Notes: generated by a model not told the origin, from the sequence alone. A DNA stretch of 64,000 nucleotides from Actinospica sp035493475 (GCA_035493475.1 DATJIF010000018.1:1-64000), one strand, 5' to 3'; shown: positions 52,186-60,830, counted from the stretch's first letter. A program made the numbers and translations.

Positions 52186-52201
52186 CGCAGTGCTGAGCGG
52201 C

Positions 52202-52951
52202 TCAGGCCTTTGATCCGGTGAGCAGCCGTTCGCGGTCGAAGAGGCGTGCCACGAACCGGCCCGCCGCGATGTCGACCAGTAGCAGCGCCGCGCCGAGGAC
52301 GACCGCGAGCCTCGGCGTGGGCGCCAGGACGCCGAAGCCGATCAGCGACGTGATCGCCAGCGGCGGCAGGCTGATCAGGGTGCTGAGCTGCTGGGCGACG
52401 CGCACGTCGTTGGCGCGGGTCGAGATCGCGATCCCGGCCCAGATCGACCACGCGGCGAGCAGGGGAGTGAACAGCACCTGCGCGAGGATGCGGCCGGTCT
52501 GGAAGATGTCGTCGGCCACATTCGGGTGCGCGAACAGCCCGACGCACGCGAGGAAGATCCCGTACATGGCGTACGAGATGACCAGCGTCGGGATGTAGGC
52601 GGCCAGCGCCTTGCCGAGCAGCAGTTCCTCCCGGCGCAACGGCGTGGTCAGCACCGGTTCGAGCGTGCCCTGCTCGCGTTCGCCGACGATCGTGTACGAG
52701 GAGACGACCGCGGGCACCAGCGCCGGGATCAGCGTGAGATAGAGCAGCGACACCCCGATCCCGGCGTCAAGCTTCTGCGACGCGGCGTCGGCCGGGAGCG
52801 AGAAGATGGTCACGATCGGCGCGATCATGAACAGGATCGGCGTGATCGCCATGGTCGAGGCGATGAACCGGTTGCGCCGGTAGTCCCGGATCTCCTTGCC
52901 CACGACGGCCCGGATACGGGTGACATTGAGGTTCAGGTTCGAAGTCTTCAT
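52202..52951 (-). CDS. ABC-2 type exporter permease
   Basis: A 249-residue membrane protein of the ABC-2/NatB type with six predicted helices. The N-terminal cytoplasmic VVGKEIRDYRRNRF (about 16-29) and the connecting region EREQGTLEPVLTTPLRREEL (about 91-110) are family hallmarks. It pairs with the ATPase at 52948 through a 4-base overlap. The cargo is unknown; drug, peptide or sodium export are all possible. Confidence 0.88.
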   Translation of the reverse strand: MKTSNLNLNVTRIRAVVGKEIRDYRRNRFIASTMAITPILFMIAPIVTIFSLPADAASQKLDAGIGVSLLYLTLIPALVPAVVSSYTIVGEREQGTLEPVLTTPLRREELLLGKALAAYIPTLVISYAMYGIFLACVGLFAHPNVADDIFQTGRILAQVLFTPLLAAWSIWAGIAISTRANDVRVAQQLSTLISLPPLAITSLIGFGVLAPTPRLAVVLGAALLLVDIAAGRFVARLFDRERLLTGSKA

Positions 52952-53907
52952 CGCTGCTCGGCCTCCACATCGGAGTCGATCATCTGGAGGTATACGTCCT
53001 CGAGGGAGTGCCGGGTCGGGGTGAGGGCGAGCAGGTCCGCCCCGGCCGCCAGCACGGCGCGGGCGGCTGCGGGTGCCGCGACGTCCGGATCGGTGACGGC
53101 CAGGACGTACGTGCCGTCCTCGGCGCGGCTCCAGCTCTCGCAGCCGGGCAGTCCGGCCAGCACGTGCTCCGGATCCGCCAGCGGCGACCGCGTGCGCAGC
53201 TCGATGCTCTTGCTGAACAGCCGGTCACGCAGCTCGTCCGGCCGGCCGATCGTGCGCAGCGTCGTGTTCAGGATGCCGACGCGGTCGCACAGCCGCTCGG
53301 CCTCGGCCAGCCGGTGCGTGGTGAGGAAGATCGTCACGCCGCGCTTGCGCAGTGCGTCGATCAGCTCGTGCACCTCGCGTGCCGCCACCGGATCCAGGCC
53401 CGAGGTCGGCTCGTCGAGGAAGAGGACCTGAGGGTCGGTCAGCAGCGCGCGGGCCAGGCCGACGCGCTGCCGCAGGCCCTTCGAGAGCGAGCGGCACAGG
53501 TCGTCCGCCCGGTTCTCGAGCCCGACTGACTTGAGTGCGCGCCCGATCCGCTCGCTCCGGTCGGTCAGCTCGTAGAGGCCCGCGAAGTACGCGAGGTTCT
53601 CGGCCACGCTCAGCCGCAGGTAGAGCCCCGGCGCCTCAGGCATCACGGCGATCCGGCTGCGGATCGCGACCCCGTTGTCCGGGCCGAGCGGCAGCCCGGC
53701 GACGCTGGCCGTGCCGGAGCTCGGGGCGATCAGGGTGCCGAGGGTCCGCACGGTGGTGGTCTTGCCCGCGCCGTTCGGCCCGAGGAAGCCGAAGACCTCG
53801 CCGTAGTCGACGGTGAAGGACACGTCGGAGAAGGCCGTGCGTTCCCCGAAGCGCTTGGTCAGCCGCTCGACGACCAGCGCGGGTCCGGTGCTGCGTTCCG
53901 CGTTCAC
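52948..53907 (-). CDS. ABC exporter ATP-binding protein
   Basis: A 319-residue ATPase. Walker A GPNGAGKTT is at about 42-50, signature LSKGLRQRVGLA at about 140-151, Walker B VLFLDEPTSGLDP at about 160-172 and switch His in TTHRLAEAE. After about 225 a C-terminal extension of the DrrA/NatA sort follows. The GTG start at 53907 is preceded by a leaderless-type promoter inside the end of the hydrolase gene. First gene of a two-gene exporter unit that is probably independent of the Liv operon. Confidence 0.9.
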   Translation of the reverse strand: MNAERSTGPALVVERLTKRFGERTAFSDVSFTVDYGEVFGFLGPNGAGKTTTVRTLGTLIAPSSGTASVAGLPLGPDNGVAIRSRIAVMPEAPGLYLRLSVAENLAYFAGLYELTDRSERIGRALKSVGLENRADDLCRSLSKGLRQRVGLARALLTDPQVLFLDEPTSGLDPVAAREVHELIDALRKRGVTIFLTTHRLAEAERLCDRVGILNTTLRTIGRPDELRDRLFSKSIELRTRSPLADPEHVLAGLPGCESWSRAEDGTYVLAVTDPDVAAPAAARAVLAAGADLLALTPTRHSLEDVYLQMIDSDVEAEQR

Positions 53908-53914
53908 GCTTAAA

Positions 53915-53943
53915 GTGATATCATTTTGCTATAGGCCGGTCAA
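53915..53943 (-). promoter_or_regulatory. Promoter with TGATATCA palindrome for the ABC exporter
   Basis: Read on the minus strand: TTGACC, 17-base spacer, TATCAC, then 7 bases to the GTG start, a leaderless layout. The palindrome TGATATCA (53916-53923), extended to a near-perfect AGTGATATCATT, overlaps the -10 box and is a likely repressor site. The region is AT-rich against its surroundings. Confidence 0.65.
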
Positions 53944-55004
53944 CGGTCGCCGAGCTGCGCGGCCACCCAGTCGGCGGTCTTGAAGCGGTGCAGCGCGGCC
54001 ACGTTCATGCAGCCGTGGTTGCCGTTCTCCAGCAGCAGGAACGACGTCGGCCCGGCTGCCTCGGAGACCAGCCGCTCGGCGTCCTGCCAGGGGAAGAGCC
54101 GGTCCCGCTTGCCCGCCACGACCAGCAGCGGGCAGCGGATGGACGACGCGTGGCCGTCGAGGCCGAGGGTGCGCGCGTACGCCCGGGCCTGGACGGCGTT
54201 CGGCAGATGCGAGCGGCTCTGGAAGGCCTCGCGGGTCAGCGCGGGCAGCTCCTCCCAGCAGGCGCCGAGGTTGTACGGCCCGGCCAGCGCGACGCACGCC
54301 TTGACGCGCGCGTCACCGGCGGCGACACGTGGCGCGTAGTATCCGCCGAGGCTGATGCCCCACACCGCGATCCGCTGCGGGTCCACGCCCTCGATCCGGG
54401 ACACGGCGTCGATGACCGCGCCGCCCGGCTTCTCCCAGTCGGCCCGGATCGGCAGGTCGTACTCGGCCTCGCCCTGACCCGGCCCGTCCACGCTGAACGT
54501 GCCCACGCCGCGCTCCAGGAACAGCGCTTCGGTGGTCCGGAACTCCTCCTTCGTCGAGTCCAGGCCGGGAATCATCACCACCAGCGGGTGCGGGCCCGGT
54601 CCGGTTGTCGGCAGCCGCAGCACGCCGACGAGCCGCGCGCCGTCGTATGGGATCTCCACGCGGCGGCCCGGCGGATCGAGATACGGCAGCGCTCTGTCGA
54701 GGCACTGGACGGCCTCGGCGTGCGCGGCCCGCATCCGCGCCGGATACCGCACGAACATGAACTTGGCGAAGTGGTAGTAGACCGCCGCCTGCGCGAAATG
54801 CTGCCCGGCCGAGCGCAGCCGCCCCTCGGCCTCGGCCTCCTCCGCGAGCGACCGGTGTTCGGCCCCCACCGCACTCCACGCGTCGCACCAGTCCGCCCAG
54901 CGCTCGAGGCCGCGCGTGATGCGTTCGAAGTCTGATACCGCGACGCCGTTGGTGGTGAAGCGCGGCGCCCAGTTCGCGATGGCCGAGGCGACGAGGTCGT
55001 CCAT
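53940..55004 (-). CDS. Alpha/beta hydrolase related to 2,6-dihydroxypseudooxynicotine hydrolase
   Basis: A 354-residue hydrolase with an all-helical N-terminal domain (about 1-110) that helps cover the active site, followed by the alpha/beta core. The triad is Ser218 in GISLGG, Asp301 in GKRDRLF and His330 in GNHGC. Domain layout and residue positions closely follow the dihydroxypseudooxynicotine hydrolase family, which cleaves a C-C bond next to a carbonyl. It lies 12 bases after a Liv-type ATPase and is the last gene of the importer operon under operator site 2, so it probably performs the first hydrolytic step on the imported compound. Confidence 0.85.
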   Translation of the reverse strand: MDDLVASAIANWAPRFTTNGVAVSDFERITRGLERWADWCDAWSAVGAEHRSLAEEAEAEGRLRSAGQHFAQAAVYYHFAKFMFVRYPARMRAAHAEAVQCLDRALPYLDPPGRRVEIPYDGARLVGVLRLPTTGPGPHPLVVMIPGLDSTKEEFRTTEALFLERGVGTFSVDGPGQGEAEYDLPIRADWEKPGGAVIDAVSRIEGVDPQRIAVWGISLGGYYAPRVAAGDARVKACVALAGPYNLGACWEELPALTREAFQSRSHLPNAVQARAYARTLGLDGHASSIRCPLLVVAGKRDRLFPWQDAERLVSEAAGPTSFLLLENGNHGCMNVAALHRFKTADWVAAQLGDR

Positions 55005-55016
55005 GCTGCCTCCAGA

Positions 55017-55745
55017 TCAGTGGACTCCGAGGTAAAGCCATGCGATCTCCGAGCTCTCCCGCAGGTCGGCGCCGCTGCCCTCCAGCCGCACGTGGCCGCT
55101 CTCCACGACGACGGCATGCGTGGCCAGCGACAGCCCCGCGCGCACGTTCTGCTCGACGAGGAGCACGGTCCGGCCCGACTCCCACATCGTGCGCACCTGC
55201 CGCAGCACGAGTCGCAGAGTCTTGGGATCGAGGCCCATCGACGGCTCGTCCAGCACGACGAGTCTGGGTTCGAGCATCAGACATCTGGCGAACTCGACGA
55301 GCCGCTGCTGGCCGCCGGACAGCGACCCGGCCTTGTCGTGCGCACGCTCGTGCACGATCGGGAAGAGCTCCGTCACCCGCTTCAGCCGCCGTCCGGCCTC
55401 GGCCCGATCGCGGATCAGATACCCGCCGAGCTCCACGTTCTCCCGCACGGTCATGCCCGGGAACAGGGTGTGGTTCTGCGCGACCTGGACGATGCCGAGC
55501 CGGAGGATCTGCCGAGGCGTGCGCCCCGCGATGTCCTCGCCGCCGAAGAATACCGATCCGCGTCGCGGCTGCAGCTGACCGCTGACCACGCGCAGAATCG
55601 TCGACTTGCCCGCGCCGTTCGGCCCGACGACGCAGGTCACGCTGCCCGCCGGAACGCTGATCGACAGGTCGCGGAGCACGTCGCTGCCGCCGTAGCCCGC
55701 GTACACGCCGCGCAGTTCGAGCAGCCCGTCCGTCGTCGCCGTCAC
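55017..55745 (-). CDS. livF: Liv-type ABC ATPase LivF (operon 2)
   Basis: A 242-residue ATPase with Walker A GPNGAGKST (about 40-48), signature LSGGQQRLVEFA (about 143-154) and Walker B RLVVLDEPSMGLDP (about 162-175). Its start overlaps the LivG stop by 4 bases. Together with LivG it drives the second HAAT-type importer of the window. Confidence 0.92.
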   Translation of the reverse strand: MTATTDGLLELRGVYAGYGGSDVLRDLSISVPAGSVTCVVGPNGAGKSTILRVVSGQLQPRRGSVFFGGEDIAGRTPRQILRLGIVQVAQNHTLFPGMTVRENVELGGYLIRDRAEAGRRLKRVTELFPIVHERAHDKAGSLSGGQQRLVEFARCLMLEPRLVVLDEPSMGLDPKTLRLVLRQVRTMWESGRTVLLVEQNVRAGLSLATHAVVVESGHVRLEGSGADLRESSEIAWLYLGVH

Positions 55746-56512
55746 CGCGCGGCCTCCTCGGACTCGGATTCAGACCCGTCCTCGTCGAGAGCGCCGCCCA
55801 GATACGCGTCGAGCACGCGCGGATCGTTGCGCACCTGCTCGGGCTCGCCGTGAGCGATGCTGGTCCCTCGTTCCATCACCCACACGACGTCGCACAGGCC
55901 CATGACGAACTCCATGTTGTGCTCGACCACGAGGAACGTCACGCCGCGCTGGTTCAGCTCCCTGATCCGCTCGCCGATCTGCGTGATCAGCAGAGGATTG
56001 ATTCCACCGGCCGGTTCGTCGAGCAGCACGAGGCGCGGATCCTGCGCGAGCACCATCGCCAACTCGACGAGCTTGCGCTGACCGTACGAGAGCGTCCCGG
56101 CCGGCACGCGCGCCATGTCCGCCAGCCCGACGAAGTCCAGCAGGTCCATGCAGCGCGCTTCGCCGTACAGCTCACCCCGCCGGGCACGCGGCACCCCCGC
56201 ACGTCCGACCTGCAAGTTCTCCATCAGCGTGAGCCGCGAGAAGACGCGCGTGAGCTGGAAGGTCCGGCCGATCCCGAGCGAGGCGATCCGTCCGGGCGGC
56301 GCGTTCGTGACCTCCTGCCCGCCTAACAGAACACTGCCGGCGTCGGCCCGCTCGTAACCCGTGATGACGTTGAACATGGTCGTCTTGCCGGACCCGTTCG
56401 GCCCGATCAGACCCGCGATCGAACCCTCCTCGACCAGAAACGAGCAGTCGTCGATCGCCCGCAGCCCGCCGAAGCTCTTGCTGACGCCGCGCACCTCCAG
56501 CAGCGCCGTCAT
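55742..56512 (-). CDS. livG: Liv-type ABC ATPase LivG (operon 2)
   Basis: A 256-residue ATPase with Walker A GPNGSGKTT (about 38-46), signature LSYGQRKLVELA (about 152-163), Walker B RLVLLDEPAGGINP (about 171-184) and switch His in VEHNMEF. The C-terminus ends in an acidic run (DEDGSESESEE), which is unusual. ATG 56512 overlaps the LivM stop; longer frames run through the permease gene and are rejected. Confidence 0.92.
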   Translation of the reverse strand: MTALLEVRGVSKSFGGLRAIDDCSFLVEEGSIAGLIGPNGSGKTTMFNVITGYERADAGSVLLGGQEVTNAPPGRIASLGIGRTFQLTRVFSRLTLMENLQVGRAGVPRARRGELYGEARCMDLLDFVGLADMARVPAGTLSYGQRKLVELAMVLAQDPRLVLLDEPAGGINPLLITQIGERIRELNQRGVTFLVVEHNMEFVMGLCDVVWVMERGTSIAHGEPEQVRNDPRVLDAYLGGALDEDGSESESEEAAR

Positions 56513-57465
56513 CGCGACCTCACCCGCTGGTAGAGCTGCTCGACCGACGGCACGATGCCCTGCGGCAGGAATCCGATCACGATCAGGAACAGCGCGCCGA
56601 ACAGGATCAGCGACAGCCCGGCCGCCGTGAACTGCTGCGTCAGATACTGCTGGAAGGGTTCGAGCAGCAGCGCCCCGATCACCGGCCCGCTGACCGTGCC
56701 GAGCCCGCCGAGGAACGCCATCAGCGCGACCGTCAGATCGAAGATCGCCTCGAACGCGAACGGCGGATAGACGCTGCCGAGGTAGTACGCGTAGATGGCG
56801 CCGCACATCCCCGTGAGCACGCCGTTCAGCACGAACGCGGCGAGTTTCACCCGACCCGTGCGCACGCCGAGCCCGCGCGCCCGATCCTCGTCGTCCCGGA
56901 TCGCGAGGAGCTTCAGCCCGAAGTGCGAGCGGCGCACGGCCCACGAGACGGCGATCGCGATCACGGCAGCGGCGAGCGCGGCGAAATAGAAGTAGTCGTT
57001 GTACGTCGCGGCGAGCCAGGGCGGAAGCGGCAACTGCATCCCCGCCGAACCGTTCGTGACCGACTGCAGGTTGTAGGCGAGCAGCTGGAAGATGAAGAAG
57101 ATCGCGATCGTGATGACGACGAACGTGTGCCGCCGTGTCCGCAGCGCCAACCAGCCGACCGGAATCGCCACGACGCCCGCGAACAGCCCCGCGACCGGCA
57201 CCCACGCGAATATCCCGACGCCGCCGGAGAGGTTCAGATGGTTCGTGACGTTCGCGATGAAGTACGCACCGCTGCCGTAGAACACCGCGTTCCCCAGCGC
57301 CATGTAGCCGCTGTAGCCGGAGAACAGGTTCCAGGCTGACGCGGCGGCGACGTAGAGCACCGTGAAGAAGGCGATCGACGTGGTCGCCGGATTGCTGAAG
57401 ACGAACGGAAACCCGATCGCGCAGACGAGGGCGAGAGGTATGGCGACGCGTCGGGCAGTTTTCAC
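56509..57465 (-). CDS. livM: Liv-type ABC permease LivM (operon 2)
   Basis: A 318-residue permease with about ten helices. The family segment NLFSGYSGYMALGNAVFYGSGAY is at about 39-61 and the loop FLGGLGTVSGPVIGALLLEP at about 255-274. GTG 57465 overlaps the LivH stop by GTGA; a longer frame would start inside LivH. Works with LivH as the membrane channel of importer 2. Confidence 0.9.
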   Translation of the reverse strand: MKTARRVAIPLALVCAIGFPFVFSNPATTSIAFFTVLYVAAASAWNLFSGYSGYMALGNAVFYGSGAYFIANVTNHLNLSGGVGIFAWVPVAGLFAGVVAIPVGWLALRTRRHTFVVITIAIFFIFQLLAYNLQSVTNGSAGMQLPLPPWLAATYNDYFYFAALAAAVIAIAVSWAVRRSHFGLKLLAIRDDEDRARGLGVRTGRVKLAAFVLNGVLTGMCGAIYAYYLGSVYPPFAFEAIFDLTVALMAFLGGLGTVSGPVIGALLLEPFQQYLTQQFTAAGLSLILFGALFLIVIGFLPQGIVPSVEQLYQRVRSR

Positions 57466-58343
57466 TGAGCACGCACCGCCCGCTGCCCGAACAGCCCCGT
57501 CGGCCGGAACAGGAGTACCAGTACCAGGACCGCGAAGAACATCGTGCTCGCCCACACCGGCGACCACAGCACCGCCGTCACGTCCTCGATGACCAGCGCC
57601 AGGATCGCCGCGACCAGCGCTCCGCCGATGCTCCCGAGCCCGCCCAGCACGACGATGACCAGCAGCCGCGAGATCAGGTCGTAGCCGGAGTCGGGATTGA
57701 AGGTGTTCGTCGCGCCGTAGACCATGCCGCCCGCCGCCGTGGCCGCCGCGCCGATCCCGAACGTGATCGCCGAGACGCGGTCGATATCGATCCCGACGAG
57801 CTGCGCGCCCGCGCGGTTCTGCATCGCCGCCCTGATGCTGTGGCCCGTCCGCGTGCGATAGACGAACAGGTATAGCGCGCCGATGAGAGCCACCGCGAGC
57901 ACGAATCCGAACACGTAGATGTACGGCAGGTAGAAGCCCAGCACGTGCAGCGATCTGTTGACGTACCAGGCGTTCAGGCTGCGCAGATCCGCCGAGTAGA
58001 CCTGCGTGAGCACGCCCTCGATGATGATCGCCACCGCGAACGTGGCCAGGATCGAGAGGGCGGTGCGGTCGCGCGGCGCCAGCCTCCTGATGACCCCCGC
58101 TTCGATCACCACCCCGATCAGGAACATGACCGGGATGGTGATCAGCAGCCCGACGAACGGGTCGATGCCCGCGTGCACCTGGAGCGTGTAGCTGAGGTAG
58201 GCGGCGAGGACCACCAGGATCCCCTGCGCGATGTTGATGATCTCCATGACGCCGAAGATCAGCGTCAATCCCGCCGCCATCAGCGCGTACACGCCGCCGG
58301 TCAGCACGCCGTCGACGACCGCCCGCGCGAGTTCGGTGCCCAC
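57462..58343 (-). CDS. livH: Liv-type ABC permease LivH (operon 2)
   Basis: A 293-residue permease with about eight helices. The motif GLTLIFGVMEIINIAQGI is at about 24-41, and VVLGGLGSIGGALVAAILALVIE at about 235-257. GTG start 16 bases after the binding-protein stop. Member of the operon running from 59616 to 53940. Confidence 0.92.
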   Translation of the reverse strand: MGTELARAVVDGVLTGGVYALMAAGLTLIFGVMEIINIAQGILVVLAAYLSYTLQVHAGIDPFVGLLITIPVMFLIGVVIEAGVIRRLAPRDRTALSILATFAVAIIIEGVLTQVYSADLRSLNAWYVNRSLHVLGFYLPYIYVFGFVLAVALIGALYLFVYRTRTGHSIRAAMQNRAGAQLVGIDIDRVSAITFGIGAAATAAGGMVYGATNTFNPDSGYDLISRLLVIVVLGGLGSIGGALVAAILALVIEDVTAVLWSPVWASTMFFAVLVLVLLFRPTGLFGQRAVRAQ

Positions 58344-58359
58344 CGGCCGCTCCTCTCCG

Positions 58360-59616
58360 CTACCAGGCGGGCTTCGGGTAGATGATCGGCGACGTCGCCG
58401 GGGCGACCGGCTCCAGCACGTCCGCCGAGTTCGGCTGGAACGGAACCAGCGCGCCGTTCTGCCACTGGAAGATGTAGGCGAAAGCCTTGACGTTCTGCCC
58501 GGTCGAATCGAACGCGACCGGACCCTGAACCGTGGTGAAGGTGCCCTTGTGCAGCTCCGCGATCAGTTGCGTCTGATTCAGGTTGCCGTCCGCCGTGACC
58601 GCCTGAGCCGTCACCTCGCCGACCGAATACGCCTCGGCCACGTCCGCACTGATGTCCTGCGCGTTGCCGCCGTAGGCCTTCAGATACGCCGCGACCATGG
58701 CCGCGTTGCCCGTGGCGCTCGATGTCGGATACCACTCGTTCGGGACCATGATGCCCTGCGTGTGGTTCGCGCCGACGTTCTGGATGAACTGCGAACCCTG
58801 ATCCGGACCGGCCGTCGCGATCAGGGCCTTGGGGTTGTAGTTCTGCTGCACGAACTGCTTGATGAACGCGGTGACGTCCGGCAGCAGCGTGCCGACGAGC
58901 ACGATGTCGGCCTTCGCGCCGATGATGCCGGTCGCGATCGGGCCGTAGTCGGTGGTCTCCGAGGGGTACGTCTGGTTGTAGACCGTGCGCACCCCGGCCT
59001 TCTCCAGGATCCCGCGCGCGATCTGCAGTTGCGGCGCGGTGAACGGGTCGTCCTCCGTGGCGTACGCGGCCGTCGCCGGGCGGGTCGAAGCGGGCATCGC
59101 GGCGATCCACTTCGCGAAGCTGACCAGGTTGTTCGCCACCGGAAGACTCACGTCGAACACGTTGTGCAGGCCGCGGGTGAAGACCGCGGGACCGCCGCCG
59201 GCGCCTTCCACGAACGCGTACCCGTAGCGCGCGACGACCTGCGAGGAGGCCTCCGTCAGCGAGGTGGAGAAGGGGCCGAACACGAGATCCACGTGGTCCA
59301 CGCTGATCAGCTTCTGGTAGTTGGTGGCCACCTGCACCGGGCTGCTCGCGTCGTTGACGATGTCGAGCTTCACCTGACGGCCCAGCAGGCCGCCCGAGGC
59401 GTTGACCTGCTTCGCCCAGAGCTCGTAGCCCTGCTGGAAGGCCTGGCCGTCGGCCGAGAAGTCGCCGGTGAGCGAGAGCGAGACGCCGATCGTGATCGGC
59501 CCCTTCGCCGTGCCGCCGCCCCCGCCTCCGGAGGAGCTGCACGCGCCGCAGAACCCGGCCAGCGCGAGAGCCGTCGTTGTTGCCGTCAGGGCGCTTGTCA
59601 CACTTCTTCGTGCCAC
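58360..59616 (-). CDS. Liv-type ABC substrate-binding lipoprotein (operon 2)
   Basis: A 418-residue binding lipoprotein. The signal segment ends GFCGACSSSG with the lipid Cys near 26, followed by a poly-Gly linker. The mature fold opens ITIGVSLSLTGDFSADGQAF and contains FGPFSTSLTEASSQVV (about 113-128) at the ligand site. GTG 59616 is chosen because the next in-frame start upstream (TTG) would fall inside the operator. First gene of importer 2. Promoter and LacI-type operator lie directly upstream, so uptake is probably repressed until an inducer appears. Confidence 0.9.
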   Translation of the reverse strand: MARRSVTSALTATTTALALAGFCGACSSSGGGGGGTAKGPITIGVSLSLTGDFSADGQAFQQGYELWAKQVNASGGLLGRQVKLDIVNDASSPVQVATNYQKLISVDHVDLVFGPFSTSLTEASSQVVARYGYAFVEGAGGGPAVFTRGLHNVFDVSLPVANNLVSFAKWIAAMPASTRPATAAYATEDDPFTAPQLQIARGILEKAGVRTVYNQTYPSETTDYGPIATGIIGAKADIVLVGTLLPDVTAFIKQFVQQNYNPKALIATAGPDQGSQFIQNVGANHTQGIMVPNEWYPTSSATGNAAMVAAYLKAYGGNAQDISADVAEAYSVGEVTAQAVTADGNLNQTQLIAELHKGTFTTVQGPVAFDSTGQNVKAFAYIFQWQNGALVPFQPNSADVLEPVAPATSPIIYPKPAW

Positions 59617-59651
59617 CAAGCCCCGCTCATCTCCCTCCGTTCTAGGGTCTA

Positions 59652-59701
59652 GCAATCGATTGCATCGGTCGCAGTGTCGCGAGCCGGAGTAGGTGCGTCA
59701 A
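59652..59701 (-). promoter_or_regulatory. Promoter with downstream LacI-type operator (site 2)
   Basis: On the minus strand: TTGACG (complement of 59696-59701), 17-base spacer, GACACT (complement of 59673-59678), start expected near 59666. The palindrome GCAATCGATTGC (59652-59663) follows directly, the same arrangement as site 1. It controls the importer-hydrolase operon. Confidence 0.78.
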
Positions 59702-59740
59702 GGGCGCGCGACGCAGTCGTGGCGTGCGCTCGACGCAACC

Positions 59741-59752
59741 GCAATCGATTGC
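59741..59752. promoter_or_regulatory. LacI-type operator (site 3)
   Basis: Third exact copy of GCAATCGATTGC, centred 89 bases from site 2 and about 50 bases upstream of the expected start of the LacI-family gene at 59799. It could serve autoregulation or DNA looping with site 2. Confidence 0.75.
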
Positions 59753-59786
59753 GGCACAGCAGGGTCTGAGTCGCCGCAGCCCGCCG

Positions 59787-59792
59787 TACAAT
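59787..59792 (+). promoter_or_regulatory. -10 box of leaderless LacI-family gene
   Basis: TACAAT ends 6 bases before the GTG start at 59799, so the message should begin at or next to the start codon. A weak -35 candidate (TCTGAG) lies near 59765. Confidence 0.6.
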
Positions 59793-59798
59793 GCGCTT

Positions 59799-60818
59799 GT
59801 GCGACGACCGACCCTGCGTGACGTGGCCGAGGAAGCCGGGGTGCACGCGGCCACCGTGTCGCGGGCCCTGAACCCGGCGACCCGGCATCTGGTGAGCCCG
59901 GAGACGGTGCAGCGCGTGGACCGGGTGGCCGCCGCGCTCGGCTACCGGGTCAACCCGGTCGCGCGCAGCCTGAAGACCGCGCGCTCGGCCAGCATCGGCC
60001 TGATCGTGCCCGACCTGATGAACCCGCTGTTCCCGCCGATCGTGCGCGGCGTCGAGGACGTGCTGCTGCCGATCGGCTACCACGCCTGGATCGTGAACAC
60101 GGACAACGACCCCGCGCGCGAGGCTGCCACCGTCGAGGCGATGCGCGGCCGCAACGTCGAAGGCTTCGTATTCGCCACCGCGCGCCTCGAACACCCGCTG
60201 ATCGAACAACTCGACGCCGCCGACGTGCCCCTCGTCCTGGTCAACCGGCGCAGCGGCCGCCCGGACATCCCGTCCGTCACCCCCGACGACGTGTCAGGCG
60301 TGGCCATGGCCATGAGCCACCTCGTCGAACTCGGCCACCGGAAGATCGCCCACCTGGCAGGCCCGCAAGACCTCTCCACCGGCGTCACCCGCCTGCGCGC
60401 CTACCGCCAGTCCCTGGAGGACCACGGCCTAGCCCCCGCCCCCGAACGGATCGCCACCTGCAAGGAATGGTCCCAGCCCGCAGGCGCCGAGGCCACGGCC
60501 CGCCTCCTCGACTCCGGCGCGGAGTTCACCGCCATCCTCGCGGGCAACGACCTCCTGGCCCTGGGCGCCTACGATGCCCTCGCGCAACGTGGACTGGCCT
60601 GCCCCGCCGACGTCAGCATCGTGGGCTTCAACGACATCCCCTTCATCGACCGCGTCAGCCCGCCGCTGACCAGCGTGCGCATCCCGCAGTACGACATCGG
60701 CGCCGAGGCCGCCCGGCTCCTGCTGGAGGAGCTGCGTGACCCCGGTCGGCACCCCCGCTCGATCATCCTCCCGCTCAAGCTCTGCGTACGCGGCTCGACC
60801 GCCGCGCCCCGGCCGTAG
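59799..60818 (+). CDS. LacI-family repressor of the adjacent catabolic regulon
   Basis: A 339-residue LacI/GalR regulator. The helix-turn-helix (about 5-25, TLRDVAEEAGVHAATVSRAL) and hinge helix with NPVARSLKTARS (about 47-58) precede a type I periplasmic-binding-like ligand domain (SIGLIVPDLMNPLFPPIVRG onward). GTG 59799 is set by the leaderless -10 box. Flanking palindromes GCAATCGATTGC have the central CpG typical of LacI-family sites, and a third copy controls the operon at 48540. The regulated importers are Liv-type, unusual because LacI proteins mostly control sugar uptake. Confidence 0.92.
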   Translation: MRRPTLRDVAEEAGVHAATVSRALNPATRHLVSPETVQRVDRVAAALGYRVNPVARSLKTARSASIGLIVPDLMNPLFPPIVRGVEDVLLPIGYHAWIVNTDNDPAREAATVEAMRGRNVEGFVFATARLEHPLIEQLDAADVPLVLVNRRSGRPDIPSVTPDDVSGVAMAMSHLVELGHRKIAHLAGPQDLSTGVTRLRAYRQSLEDHGLAPAPERIATCKEWSQPAGAEATARLLDSGAEFTAILAGNDLLALGAYDALAQRGLACPADVSIVGFNDIPFIDRVSPPLTSVRIPQYDIGAEAARLLLEELRDPGRHPRSIILPLKLCVRGSTAAPRP

Positions 60819-60830
60819 CGTCAGCCGATG

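Noticed and set aside
59617..59655. Longer TTG start for the second Liv binding protein
   Set aside because: It would lie inside the operator palindrome and spoil the signal peptide.
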